From contig CACDPP010000004.1 of the NCBI GenBank assembly GCA_902554705.1, positions 1 through 64,000 on the forward strand: a stretch of 64,000 bases of DNA, given 5' to 3'. The position numbers and the translations under genes were made by a program. Position 1 is the stretch's first letter; each line of letters starts with the position of its first letter. Source of the DNA: Paracoccaceae bacterium (lineage in GTDB: Bacteria; Pseudomonadota; Alphaproteobacteria; Rhodobacterales; Rhodobacteraceae). The notes beneath the pieces were generated by a model. It was not told the DNA's origin, searched no databases, and was given only the letters and a program-made list of their open reading frames with translations. Positions 35,541 to 43,869 of the stretch are shown here, piece after piece.

Positions 35541-35615
35541 AAGGATTATCCCTCCCTTGACGGTTTTCTTTGTCACCGCGACGGAAGGTCCGTAATCCTT
35601 GCAGCGCCCCGCTGC
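35541..35615 (-). promoter_or_regulatory. Riboswitch expression platform, putative
   Basis: Between the aptamer and btuB are a tight GC hairpin (GCAGCG-CCC-CGCTGC on the plus strand, 35601-35615) and long-range complementary arms AAGGATTA (35541-35548) and TAATCCTT (35593-35600). These could switch between folds. There is no U-run, so control is more likely at translation or by antiterminator-free refolding. A further small repeat, TGCAC...GTGCA, sits at 35501-35518 just before the ribosome site. Confidence 0.55.
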
Positions 35616-35626
35616 CAGATAGGGTG

Positions 35627-35807
35627 ATCAATGGCAGGTCTCCTGACTTGCGGGTTTTCGCTTTTCTGGGCCTTCCCGTTGTTAAACAGTGGCGTTATCC
35701 AGCGTCGCTATCCGCTTACAGTTGCGGGGGCAGTCGCAGATTTAGCTTTCGCCGCACTGCGTTCCCTTTTAACTCTCTCCCCAGGTTCGGTTTGAGAGAC
35801 CATCGAT
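35627..35807 (-). promoter_or_regulatory. Cobalamin riboswitch aptamer
   Basis: Read on the minus strand this leader has the class's core signatures: GCGACTGCCCCCGCAACTGT, then GCCACTG, then GGGAAGGC, and the B12 box AGTCAGGAGACCTGCC (plus-strand 35633-35650). A closing P1 stem pairs ATCGATGG (35800-35807) with CCATTGAT (35627-35634) with one G-U. It precedes btuB and the whole btuB-F-C-D-exbB-exbD-exbD-tonB transcript, so high adenosylcobalamin should shut down uptake. Confidence 0.93.
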
Positions 35808-35929
35808 TCCTTCCTATAAGCTATGTGAAAAAAATCAAGACAAATTAGAGCAAGCAATCATTTCTTGGCAAATGGCTCTAGTTATGGTTTGCTCAGATTC
35901 TATAAAAATTTGAATAGGGGGGGTAAATA

Positions 35930-37072
35930 ATGAAAAAGGTGTTCAAATTTCCAATAATAATATCCGCATTGCTTTCAGTTGTTGCAGGAACTGCAATAGC
36001 CGAAACAAAAATCGGAATGATAACAACACTTTCTGGCGGTGGCGCCGGCTTAGGTGTTGATGTTAGAGATGGCTTTATGCTCGCAATCAATCAATCAGGA
36101 CGATCCGATATAAAGGTAATTATTGAAGACGACCAACGAAAGCCAGATATAGCGGTCAAACTAGCCGATAAAATGGTTCAGTCTGAAAAAGTAGACATAC
36201 TGACCGGGATCATATGGTCAAATTTAGCCATGGCTGTTGTACCGTCAGTAACGGCTCAGGGTAAGTTTTACCTATCGCCAAACGCTGGTCCATCAGCACT
36301 TGCTGGCAAGGGTTGCCACGAAAATTATTTCAACGTCGCCTGGCAAAATGATAATCTTTACGAGGCAGCTGGTGCATATGCAAACTCTGCTGGTGTTGGG
36401 AATTCTTTCGTTTTGGCACCGAATTATCCAGCTGGTAAAGATGCAATTGTTGGATATAAACGTACCTTTAAGGGAGATATCGCAGGAGAGCTTTATACTA
36501 AACTCGGCCAAACGGATTATGCAGCAGAGATTGCTCAAATACGTGCCTCGGGTGCCGAAAATGTTTTCTTCTTTCTGCCTGGCGGTATGGGTATTTCATT
36601 CCTGAAGCAATATGCAGCCTCAGGCGTTGATATTCCTTTAACTGGTCCAGCATTTTCTTTTGATCAAGGAATTCTACAAGCTGTTGGTGCTGCTGCCCTC
36701 GGTGTTGTGAACACATCTCAGTGGAATAAAGATCTAGATAACGCGACAAATAAAGCCTTCGTTAAAAGTTTTCAGGATGCCTATGGACGTCTTCCATCAC
36801 TTTATGCCAGCCAAGGCTTTGATACAGCTAATCTGGTGATTTCTGCATTGGAAAAGGCAGATGTCAAAAATGCTGGAGCATTTCGCGACGCATTACGTGC
36901 TGCAGACTTTGAAAGTACCCGTGGCGATTTTAGTTTTGCCAGCAATCAACATCCAATCCAATCTATCTACGCACGCCAAGTTATCCAGGAAGGTGATGTC
37001 TTCACAAATAAGGTGTTGTCTATGGTATTGGAAAATCACTCCAACGCTTACGTAGATGATTGCAAAATGTAG
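35930..37072 (+). CDS. ABC transporter substrate-binding protein (LivK-like)
   Basis: Periplasmic binding protein of the leucine/amide/aromatic class, 380 residues. A signal peptide (MKKVFKFPIIISALLSVVAG ending in AIAE) precedes mature TKIGMITTLSGGGAGLGVDV. The sequence style resembles members that bind aromatic acids or amides as much as those for branched-chain amino acids. The ATG follows a very strong G-rich ribosome site. A hairpin at 37079-37107 lies between it and the permease genes, so binding protein is probably made in excess. Confidence 0.88.
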   Translation: MKKVFKFPIIISALLSVVAGTAIAETKIGMITTLSGGGAGLGVDVRDGFMLAINQSGRSDIKVIIEDDQRKPDIAVKLADKMVQSEKVDILTGIIWSNLAMAVVPSVTAQGKFYLSPNAGPSALAGKGCHENYFNVAWQNDNLYEAAGAYANSAGVGNSFVLAPNYPAGKDAIVGYKRTFKGDIAGELYTKLGQTDYAAEIAQIRASGAENVFFFLPGGMGISFLKQYAASGVDIPLTGPAFSFDQGILQAVGAAALGVVNTSQWNKDLDNATNKAFVKSFQDAYGRLPSLYASQGFDTANLVISALEKADVKNAGAFRDALRAADFESTRGDFSFASNQHPIQSIYARQVIQEGDVFTNKVLSMVLENHSNAYVDDCKM

Positions 37073-37078
37073 TAAGAC

Positions 37079-37107
37079 TGTTGGGCCATTTTTAAAATGG
37101 CCCAACA
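37079..37107 (+). terminator. Hairpin between binding-protein and permease genes (attenuator)
   Basis: A perfect inverted repeat, TGTTGGGCCATTTT and AAAATGGCCCAACA, with a one-base centre. It lies 6 bp after the binding-protein stop and is followed by ATATTTAG. It could be a partial terminator or a 3'-end stabiliser. Confidence 0.7.
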
Positions 37108-37138
37108 TATTTAGCATTTGTTAGTTACCAATAACTAG

Positions 37139-38059
37139 ATGTCTTTCGTTTTAATAGCTGAACAAATCTTAAACGGCCTACAGTTTGGGATAATGTTATT
37201 TTTGATGTCAGCAGGTCTTACACTTATTTTTGGGGTAATGGGCCTAATTAACCTAGCCCACGGTTCTCTTTATATGATTGGGGCGTTTTTAGCCGCTACA
37301 GTAGCCAGTGCAACTGGTTCGTTCATCTTGGCACTAGCAGCAGCCCTATCTGGCGCAGCGCTGGCGGGTGCTATTGTCGAAATGACAATAATACGAAAGC
37401 TATACAACAGGGATCATCTAGATCAGGTTTTGGCAACATTTGCCTTAATTCTGATATTTTCAGAAGGTACGCGCTGGGTTTTTGGATCCTTTCCACTTTA
37501 CTTGGATGTTCCTTCATATCTGCAAGGTGCAGTGAAACTACCTGGGGGTATTCAGTATCCATTGTATAGAATTACTCTCATTGTCTTTGGCCTGATTATA
37601 GGTGCAGGTCTCAGTCTCTTAATAACGAAAACACGCCTTGGCATACAAATCCGTGCGGGTGAAAACGACCGGGAAATGGTATCTGCACTGGGCGTTAATA
37701 TTTCAAAACTTTATACCTTTGTATTTGCTCTTGGTGCTGCCTTAGCGGGCCTTGCTGGTGCATTAGTAGGAGCAATTCAGTCTGTCGAAGTTGGAATGGG
37801 AGAACCCGTTCTTATTCTAGCTTTTGTCGTAATTGTAATTGGTGGCATAGGTTCTATCAAAGGGGCTCTTATTGGGAGTACCTTAGTTGGTCTGACGGAT
37901 ACTCTAGGGGGAATATTTTTACCCAAGTTTTTTAGCCTTTTTATGGACCTAGCTACGGCAACAAATGTCGGATCATCAATTGCGTCAATGTCAATCTACA
38001 TTCTTATGAGCATTGTTTTAGTATGGCGACCAACAGGTCTATTCGGACAAAAAGTATGA
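37139..38059 (+). CDS. livH: Branched-chain-amino-acid-type ABC permease (LivH-like)
   Basis: 306-residue membrane protein with about eight hydrophobic segments. The opening QILNGLQFGIMLFLMSAGLTLIFG and the INLAHGSLYMIGAF segment are LivH hallmarks; ENDREMVSALGVNISKLY (about 174-191) is the ATPase-contact region. It overlaps livM by 4 bp. Gene symbol denotes family, not proven substrate. Confidence 0.9.
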   Translation: MSFVLIAEQILNGLQFGIMLFLMSAGLTLIFGVMGLINLAHGSLYMIGAFLAATVASATGSFILALAAALSGAALAGAIVEMTIIRKLYNRDHLDQVLATFALILIFSEGTRWVFGSFPLYLDVPSYLQGAVKLPGGIQYPLYRITLIVFGLIIGAGLSLLITKTRLGIQIRAGENDREMVSALGVNISKLYTFVFALGAALAGLAGALVGAIQSVEVGMGEPVLILAFVVIVIGGIGSIKGALIGSTLVGLTDTLGGIFLPKFFSLFMDLATATNVGSSIASMSIYILMSIVLVWRPTGLFGQKV

Positions 38060-39039
38060 TAAAAGAACGCCATCTAAATATCTTTGTTTTGGGTTTACTT
38101 ATATTCGTTCCTATCTTCGCATATTGGAATGATCAGCCCTTTACTATTACTTTAATGACTAGAGCTGTAATATTTGCAATTGCTGCAGTTGGACTAAATC
38201 TTGCGCTTGGAACAGGCGGTTTTATAAGTTTTGGGCATGCTGCTTTTTTCGGTTTAGGTGGCTACGTTATGGGTATATTAGCCTGGCATTCCCAAAATTA
38301 TGTGACGCTGGTTGAGTGGCCTATTTTAATTGAAGGCACCAAGTCTATGCCCATAATCTGGATCATCACTATAGCAGCCTCAGCATTGTTGGCTGCTATT
38401 ATTGGAATGATATCCCTCAAAACAACTGGCGTTTATTTCATAATGATCACCTTGGCATTTGCTCAAATGATGTATTACTTCTCAACATCTTGGAGCGCTT
38501 ATGGGGGAGAAGATGGCCTTTCTATCTATGTAAGAAATAACTTCCCAGGCTTGAATACGTTGGATCCAATACAATTCTTTAGCATTTGCTGTGTTATCCT
38601 TTTGATTGTACTTTTCTTTATGGGAAGACTGATTAAGTCTCCCTTCGGACTTGCGCTAAATGCATCAAGACAGTCTAGACAACGTATTGAAGCTGTGGGT
38701 TTTGATTTCCATAAACTACAGTTAACAGCATTTATATTGTCAGGAGCTATCACTGGGCTCTCTGGTGCTTTATTTGCAGATCTAAATCGTTTTGTAAGCC
38801 CAAGCATGTTTAGTTGGCAACTTAGCGGCGAGTTCATTGTATTTATAATAATTGGAGGCGTAGGCCGTTTATTTGGACCAGTTATAGGAGCATTAATTTT
38901 TGTTTGGCTTGAGCACTTAATAGGAGGAGTAAGTGACTACTGGCACATATTTCTAGGGTTTATCCTTCTAGCAATTGTGCTGTTTGGAAAGGGTGGGATT
39001 ATTGGCCTTCTATGCCAAGAGGATGCGCAGCATGAATAA
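38056..39039 (+). CDS. livM: Branched-chain-amino-acid-type ABC permease (LivM-like)
   Basis: 327-residue partner permease. Typical segments are LNLALGTGGFISFGHAAFFGLGGY (about 48-71) and the NASRQSRQRIEAVGFD contact loop (about 203-218). The ATG at 38056 overlaps the livH stop (ATGA), and the end overlaps livG by 8 bp, so all three are coupled. Confidence 0.9.
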   Translation: MIKERHLNIFVLGLLIFVPIFAYWNDQPFTITLMTRAVIFAIAAVGLNLALGTGGFISFGHAAFFGLGGYVMGILAWHSQNYVTLVEWPILIEGTKSMPIIWIITIAASALLAAIIGMISLKTTGVYFIMITLAFAQMMYYFSTSWSAYGGEDGLSIYVRNNFPGLNTLDPIQFFSICCVILLIVLFFMGRLIKSPFGLALNASRQSRQRIEAVGFDFHKLQLTAFILSGAITGLSGALFADLNRFVSPSMFSWQLSGEFIVFIIIGGVGRLFGPVIGALIFVWLEHLIGGVSDYWHIFLGFILLAIVLFGKGGIIGLLCQEDAQHE

Positions 39040-39778
39040 CCCTGTCCTTGAAGCTAGTAAACTGTGTAAGACATTTGGATCATTGGTTGCAGTTCAAGAT
39101 GTTTCAATCGATATTCATAAGGATGAAATTCATGCGGTCATCGGACCCAATGGAGCGGGAAAATCCACTTTAATTTCTCAAATATGCGGATCCCTATCTT
39201 CAGATAAAGGATCGGTTTTTTTGCTTGGTAAAGATATAACCAATCTTCCTACCGAGAAGCGTGCATTCTTGGGAATTGGTCGGACTTTTCAAATATCTGC
39301 TTTGGCAAAAGAAGACACCGTTTTAGAAAATGCTATTCTAGGGTCTGTTGGCGCATCGGGAAAACATTGGAGATTTTTTAATCCAGTCCTAAAAAATTCC
39401 ATCCTTAGAGACGAAGCAGAATGTTGCCTCGAGCTTGTTGGGTTAAAAGATCTTATAAACCTGAAAACTGCTACCCTCAGCCATGGGCAGCTTAGACTTC
39501 TAGAAGTTGCAATTGCTCTAACCCTTAAACCAAAAGTATTCATTATGGATGAACCGATGGCTGGACTTGGCAGTGATGGAACAAAGCAGCTAACCGAATT
39601 CCTTGATAAACTGAGAGAGCGCGCTCCGATATTATTGGTTGAACATGATATGGACGCTGTTTTTGCTCTCGCGAATAGAATAACCGTTTTAGATTATGGT
39701 CGCGTCATTGCCTCAGATAAAGCCAGCTCAATAAAAAAAGATCCAGAAGTACAGAAAGCATATTTGGGGGAGGGATAA
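39032..39778 (+). CDS. livG: Branched-chain-amino-acid-type ABC ATPase (LivG-like)
   Basis: 248-residue ATPase. Walker A GPNGAGKST (about 38-46), signature LSHGQLRLLE (about 147-156; SHGQ replaces SGGQ, common in LivG) and Walker B VFIMDEPMAGLG are visible. Start ATG 39032 (MNNPVLEASKL) lies inside the end of livM; the upstream in-frame start at 38975 is rejected as it only reads through livM. Confidence 0.9.
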   Translation: MNNPVLEASKLCKTFGSLVAVQDVSIDIHKDEIHAVIGPNGAGKSTLISQICGSLSSDKGSVFLLGKDITNLPTEKRAFLGIGRTFQISALAKEDTVLENAILGSVGASGKHWRFFNPVLKNSILRDEAECCLELVGLKDLINLKTATLSHGQLRLLEVAIALTLKPKVFIMDEPMAGLGSDGTKQLTEFLDKLRERAPILLVEHDMDAVFALANRITVLDYGRVIASDKASSIKKDPEVQKAYLGEG

Positions 39779-39779
39779 T

Positions 39780-40466
39780 ATGGGCCTTTTATCTTTATCA
39801 TCACTAAAAGCCTATTATGGAGAGAGCCAGGCCTTATTTGATGTAAATCTAGAGGTCAATGAAGGCGAAATTGTAGCTTTAATGGGGCGCAACGGCACCG
39901 GTAAGAGCACAACAGTGAAATCAATTTTTCAAATGATACCAACAAAGGGCGAGTTATTATTTTCAGGTAAAAATCTTAGTAAACTGAAGAGTTTTCAAAT
40001 ATCTCGACTTGGAGCTGGACTTGTGCCTGAAGGCCGAAGAATTTTTGGCCAACTATCAGTTAAAGAAAACCTTATTGCCGCATCTAGAGAAGGAAGATGG
40101 AACCTAGAAGAAATAAATAACTTGTTTCCAAAACTAAAAGAAAGAAGTGGCCAAGTAGCATCATCTCTTTCGGGTGGAGAACAGCAGATGCTTGCCATAG
40201 CTCGCGCTTTAATGACTAACCCTCGCCTACTGATCTTGGATGAAGCGACTGAAGGATTAGCTCCAATTATTCGCCAAGAAATTTGGTCTGCTATAAAAAC
40301 TTTAAGAAATGATACTGGTTTAGCGATTTTAATCATTGATAAATCTATTAAGGAGCTTCGCCAGATTTGTGACAAAGTTGTTATTCTTGAAAAAGGCAGA
40401 ACTGTATGGCGGGGAAATATAGATCAGTTATCAAATGAGGTTACCCAAGAATTTATTGGTGTTTAA
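39780..40466 (+). CDS. livF: Branched-chain-amino-acid-type ABC ATPase (LivF-like)
   Basis: 228-residue second ATPase. Walker A GRNGTGKST (about 36-44), signature LSGGEQQML (about 129-137) and Walker B LLILDEATEGLAP (about 150-162) are intact. It starts one base after livG with GGGAGGG upstream, and it completes the five-part importer. Confidence 0.9.
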   Translation: MGLLSLSSLKAYYGESQALFDVNLEVNEGEIVALMGRNGTGKSTTVKSIFQMIPTKGELLFSGKNLSKLKSFQISRLGAGLVPEGRRIFGQLSVKENLIAASREGRWNLEEINNLFPKLKERSGQVASSLSGGEQQMLAIARALMTNPRLLILDEATEGLAPIIRQEIWSAIKTLRNDTGLAILIIDKSIKELRQICDKVVILEKGRTVWRGNIDQLSNEVTQEFIGV

Positions 40467-40488
40467 ACCCTACGGAGAATTTTTAATA

Positions 40489-41301
40489 ATGTGGAAATTA
40501 GATTGGGATGATGCGTTCAATAATTTTGTAAATGTCGACAACCCAAACTCTCTCATCGAAGAGTGGAGGGAAAGATCATCATCATTCAAAAGTAATTCTA
40601 CAACAATAGGGAAAATTGAATTGGGTATCCCATATGGCGATCATCCTAGAGAAAAGTACGATATGTTTTTACCGAAGAAACAAAGCAGAGGGACTATAAT
40701 TTTCTTGCATGGCGGTTTCTGGTTTAGAACTGGGCGTGAACATTGGTCGTTTACCGCTCAGGGCATGCTGTCTCAAAGCTGGAGCGTCATAATTCCAAGC
40801 TATCCTCAAGCTCCCGATGTCAAAATCACACAAATAACTCATTCTATATCTAAACTGGTTTATAAAATTCTTGAAGATTGTAAAGGATCGGTCCGTATGA
40901 TTGGCCACTCAGCAGGCGGGCACTTAGCATCCAGAATGATTTGTAAAAATTTTCTTAAAAAGAATATAGGTAAGCATATAGATAAGGTAATTTCAGTCTC
41001 AGGTCTTTACGATTTGCGGCCGTTATTAATGACGAGATTAAACGACATACTTAGACTGGACGATGAAGAAGCAGTGCACGAAAGTTGTTTTTTATATGAT
41101 CCTATAGATACAAAACTAACTTGTTGGGTAGGAGCGAATGAACGACCGGAATTCTTAAGGCAAAATAGGATACTCACTGAAGCTTGGTCAAAAAAATCAA
41201 AAAATATTGAAAGTTATTATGATCCAGGAAAGGATCACTTTACTGTCATTGACCAATTAGAAGAAAAAGAAAGTTTATTAACCCAAAGTATAACAAAATA
41301 A
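40489..41301 (+). CDS. Alpha/beta hydrolase, kynurenine-formamidase-like
   Basis: 270-residue serine hydrolase. The oxyanion motif HGGFW (about 73-77), nucleophile elbow GHSAGG (about 140-145) and late His in KDHFTVIDQL (about 246-255) give a likely catalytic triad. The motif set and the ERPEFLRQN segment resemble bacterial kynurenine formamidases and related amide/ester hydrolases. It is 22 bp behind livF, so it is probably co-transcribed and may act on the imported compound, for example an N-formyl or aryl amide. The start ATG 40489 follows GGAG; an upstream frame extension overlaps livF. Confidence 0.78.
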   Translation: MWKLDWDDAFNNFVNVDNPNSLIEEWRERSSSFKSNSTTIGKIELGIPYGDHPREKYDMFLPKKQSRGTIIFLHGGFWFRTGREHWSFTAQGMLSQSWSVIIPSYPQAPDVKITQITHSISKLVYKILEDCKGSVRMIGHSAGGHLASRMICKNFLKKNIGKHIDKVISVSGLYDLRPLLMTRLNDILRLDDEEAVHESCFLYDPIDTKLTCWVGANERPEFLRQNRILTEAWSKKSKNIESYYDPGKDHFTVIDQLEEKESLLTQSITK

Positions 41302-41323
41302 TGCAGAAATAAACTACGTAATC

Positions 41324-42469
41324 TTACAATAAGTCCTTGATTAGCTTAGTTACATTTTCACTATTGAGTGTAACTGGATTGCCACCACAACTTGGGTCTT
41401 TTAGAGTTGCTTCGGTCAGTTTTTCTACATCGACGTTTACTACGCCAAGATCACTTAAGTTCATTGGAATTTTCAAAAATGCATTGAACTCTCTAACAAA
41501 AGTACAGAACCCCTTAAAACCATTTTGTATGCCAATATAACCTGCAACCTGATCAAATCGCTGACTTATTTTAGAAGCATTCAAATCTAAAACAGCCGGC
41601 ATGCACACAGCATTTGTGGTTCCATGGTGCGTGTTATACATGGCGCCAATGGGATGGCTTAGCGCGTGTATCGCCCCCAGACCCTTCTGAAAGGCTGTAG
41701 CCCCCATCATTGCAGCAGACATCATGTGCGATCTGGCCTCAATATCTTTAGGATTACTATAAACTTTTGGTAGGTTCTCAATAACCAACCTCATTCCCTC
41801 AACAGCTATACCCTGGCTCATCGGATGATAATGAGGTGAACTGAAAGCTTCGACACAATGAGCAAAAGCATCAAGCCCTGTTCCCGCTGTTACAAATGGT
41901 GGCATGCCTACAGTCAATTCAGGATCACAAATCACAACACTGGGCAAAACTTTTGGGTGAAAAATAATCTTTTTTTCGTGTGAATTTGAATTTGTTATTA
42001 CACTTGCTCTGCCAACTTCTGATCCTGTTCCAGCAGTGGTCGGAACTGCAACAATGGGAGCTATGGCTGCGCTGTCGGCACGTGTCCACCAGTCTCCGAC
42101 GTCCTCAAAATCCCAAATGGGCCTCTTCTGACCCGCCATGAAAGCAACCATTTTTCCGAGATCTATGCCTGAACCTCCACCAAAAGCGACAACACCATCG
42201 TGGTTTCCTTTTCTGTAAGCACTTAGACCAGCTTCAAGGTTGACCTCGTTGGGGTTAGGGTCAACTTCACAAAAGATTGGGCTTTCAAAGCCTGAGGACT
42301 TCAATATAGCCAGCGCAGTTTGGGTAATATCAAGTTGAGCTAATATTTTATCCGTCACAAGCAACGGGTTTTTTATACCCAAAGACAAACAAGCTTCACC
42401 CAGTTCTTTGATGCGGCCTGGACCAAATTTTACATTGGTTGGATAAGACCAATTAGCTTGAAGCGTCAT
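41324..42469 (-). CDS. Iron-type (group III) alcohol dehydrogenase
   Basis: 381 residues. The nucleotide motif GGGSGIDLGK (about 97-106) and PTTAGTGSEV (about 143-152) lie in the N-terminal half. Metal ligands are in GLDAFAHCVEAF (Asp and His, about 197-208), HALSHPIGAMYNTHHG (His residues about 265-280). These enzymes oxidise primary alcohols or reduce aldehydes with NAD(P). It overlaps the ligase gene by 4 bp at the end of the polyamine-type transport operon. The substrate is therefore probably derived from an imported amine or amino-alcohol. Confidence 0.87.
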   Translation of the reverse strand: MTLQANWSYPTNVKFGPGRIKELGEACLSLGIKNPLLVTDKILAQLDITQTALAILKSSGFESPIFCEVDPNPNEVNLEAGLSAYRKGNHDGVVAFGGGSGIDLGKMVAFMAGQKRPIWDFEDVGDWWTRADSAAIAPIVAVPTTAGTGSEVGRASVITNSNSHEKKIIFHPKVLPSVVICDPELTVGMPPFVTAGTGLDAFAHCVEAFSSPHYHPMSQGIAVEGMRLVIENLPKVYSNPKDIEARSHMMSAAMMGATAFQKGLGAIHALSHPIGAMYNTHHGTTNAVCMPAVLDLNASKISQRFDQVAGYIGIQNGFKGFCTFVREFNAFLKIPMNLSDLGVVNVDVEKLTEATLKDPSCGGNPVTLNSENVTKLIKDLL

Positions 42470-43818
42470 GCTTTTTCGAATCCTCGCATAATCTCGTAAT
42501 CCGTAACGACACTATCAAATTCTTCCAATTCCCACTCGGCTGCCCGAGCATAGTGATTTATCGTCTCTACTCCAAAAGCCTCTTTTAGCATCTTCGATGA
42601 TAAAAGTTGATCTCTCGCATCTCTCAATGTCTTAGGGATCTGGTTTTTTTCATTATCCGAGTAAGCATCGCCATCATATGGAGACGGAAGCTTAAGTTCT
42701 TCCTCTATTCCCTTAAGTCCTGCAGCCAGCATTGCAGCAGTTGCTAGATACGGGTTCATATCAGAACCAGGAGTGCGGCACTCTATTCGAATGGACTTAC
42801 TTCGGTCACCAACAACACGAAATGCCGCTGTACGATTATCAACAGACCAAACAGTATGGGTGGGAGCAAATGTACCTTTTGCAAATCGTTTATAACTATT
42901 TACATATGGAGCTAAGAAAATCGTTATCTCCGAGGCATACTTGAGTAAACCCGCTAAATAATGATCCATTATTTTAGATTTACACATTGGCGCTTTAGCG
43001 TCATAGAAAACATTTGAACCATTTCTAAACAAAGATTGATGCACGTGTGACGCAGAGCCAACGCGATTTTTATTCCATTTTGGCAAAAAAGTAGCAGCGT
43101 AACCCTGTTGGTGCGCAATTTCTTTAACGCCATGTTTTGCGAGAGTATGGTGATCCGCTGTAGAAAGAACATCAGCATATTTGATATTAAGTTCTTCTTG
43201 TCCGGCCTCGGCCTCTCCTTTTGTTCCTTCTACTGGAATACCCATATCCCGAAGAAAGTTACGGATTGGCCTCATAACATGCTCTTCTTTTGAGGTCTGA
43301 AAAATATGATAGTCCTCATTGTAATTGGAAATTGGCTTCAATTCACGGAAGCCATTTGCTGCTATTTCATCGTGTGTCCCTTGGAAAAGGAAAAACTCAA
43401 GCTCCGTAGCCATGATCGAGCTAAACCCCATATCCTCAGCTTTTGAGATCTGAGTTTTTAAAACTTCTCTAGGAGAGAACGGGATTGGCTTATGTGTGTT
43501 GTGATCCAATACATCACATAGGCAAATGGCGGTTCCCTCAATCCAAGGCACAGGGCGAAGCGTCCCTAAATCAGGTTTCATCACGTAATCACCGTATCCC
43601 GTGGACCAACTTGTTGATGCATATCCATCAGGAGTTGCCATCTCTAAATCTGTTGCCAATAGATAATTACAACAATGAGTTTCATCTTCTGCCATTTCCA
43701 GAAAAGCTTCTGAATGGAAGCGCTTCCCCATCAAACGGCCCTGCATGTCTACCATACAGACTAAAACTGTATCGATTTCTTGCTTTGAGATTTTCAATTT
43801 TATTTCTTCGAAAGTCAT
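42466..43818 (-). CDS. Glutamine-synthetase-like gamma-glutamyl-amine ligase (PuuA-like)
   Basis: 450-residue member of the glutamine synthetase superfamily. The metal and substrate residues appear in MATELEFFLF (about 136-145), GEAEAGQEELNI (about 200-211), GSASHVHQSLF (about 256-266) and RIECRTPGSDMNPY (about 344-357). It is most like PuuA/GlnA3-type ligases that join glutamate to amines rather than ammonia, consistent with the polyamine-type transporter upstream. ATG 43818 (MTFEEIKLK) has GAGGAAAA ahead; an upstream ATG at 43845 lacks such a site. A true housekeeping glutamine synthetase is unlikely in this setting. Confidence 0.85.
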   Translation of the reverse strand: MTFEEIKLKISKQEIDTVLVCMVDMQGRLMGKRFHSEAFLEMAEDETHCCNYLLATDLEMATPDGYASTSWSTGYGDYVMKPDLGTLRPVPWIEGTAICLCDVLDHNTHKPIPFSPREVLKTQISKAEDMGFSSIMATELEFFLFQGTHDEIAANGFRELKPISNYNEDYHIFQTSKEEHVMRPIRNFLRDMGIPVEGTKGEAEAGQEELNIKYADVLSTADHHTLAKHGVKEIAHQQGYAATFLPKWNKNRVGSASHVHQSLFRNGSNVFYDAKAPMCKSKIMDHYLAGLLKYASEITIFLAPYVNSYKRFAKGTFAPTHTVWSVDNRTAAFRVVGDRSKSIRIECRTPGSDMNPYLATAAMLAAGLKGIEEELKLPSPYDGDAYSDNEKNQIPKTLRDARDQLLSSKMLKEAFGVETINHYARAAEWELEEFDSVVTDYEIMRGFEKA

Positions 43819-43869
43819 AAAATTTTCCTCGCTGATATTAGACACAAGCGGAAGCCCTGAAAAAAATAA

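Noticed and set aside
35570-35848. Plus-strand 92-residue frame in the btuB leader
   Set aside because: It lies across the cobalamin riboswitch on the opposite strand and has an Arg/Ser-rich, non-protein-like composition.
39995-40375. 126-residue minus-strand frame inside livF
   Set aside because: Antisense shadow; livF has intact Walker and signature motifs across the same bases.
42466-43818. Housekeeping glutamine synthetase glnA
   Set aside because: Adjacent to a polyamine-type transporter and alcohol dehydrogenase, with PuuA-like sequence; no glnB or adenylylation context.
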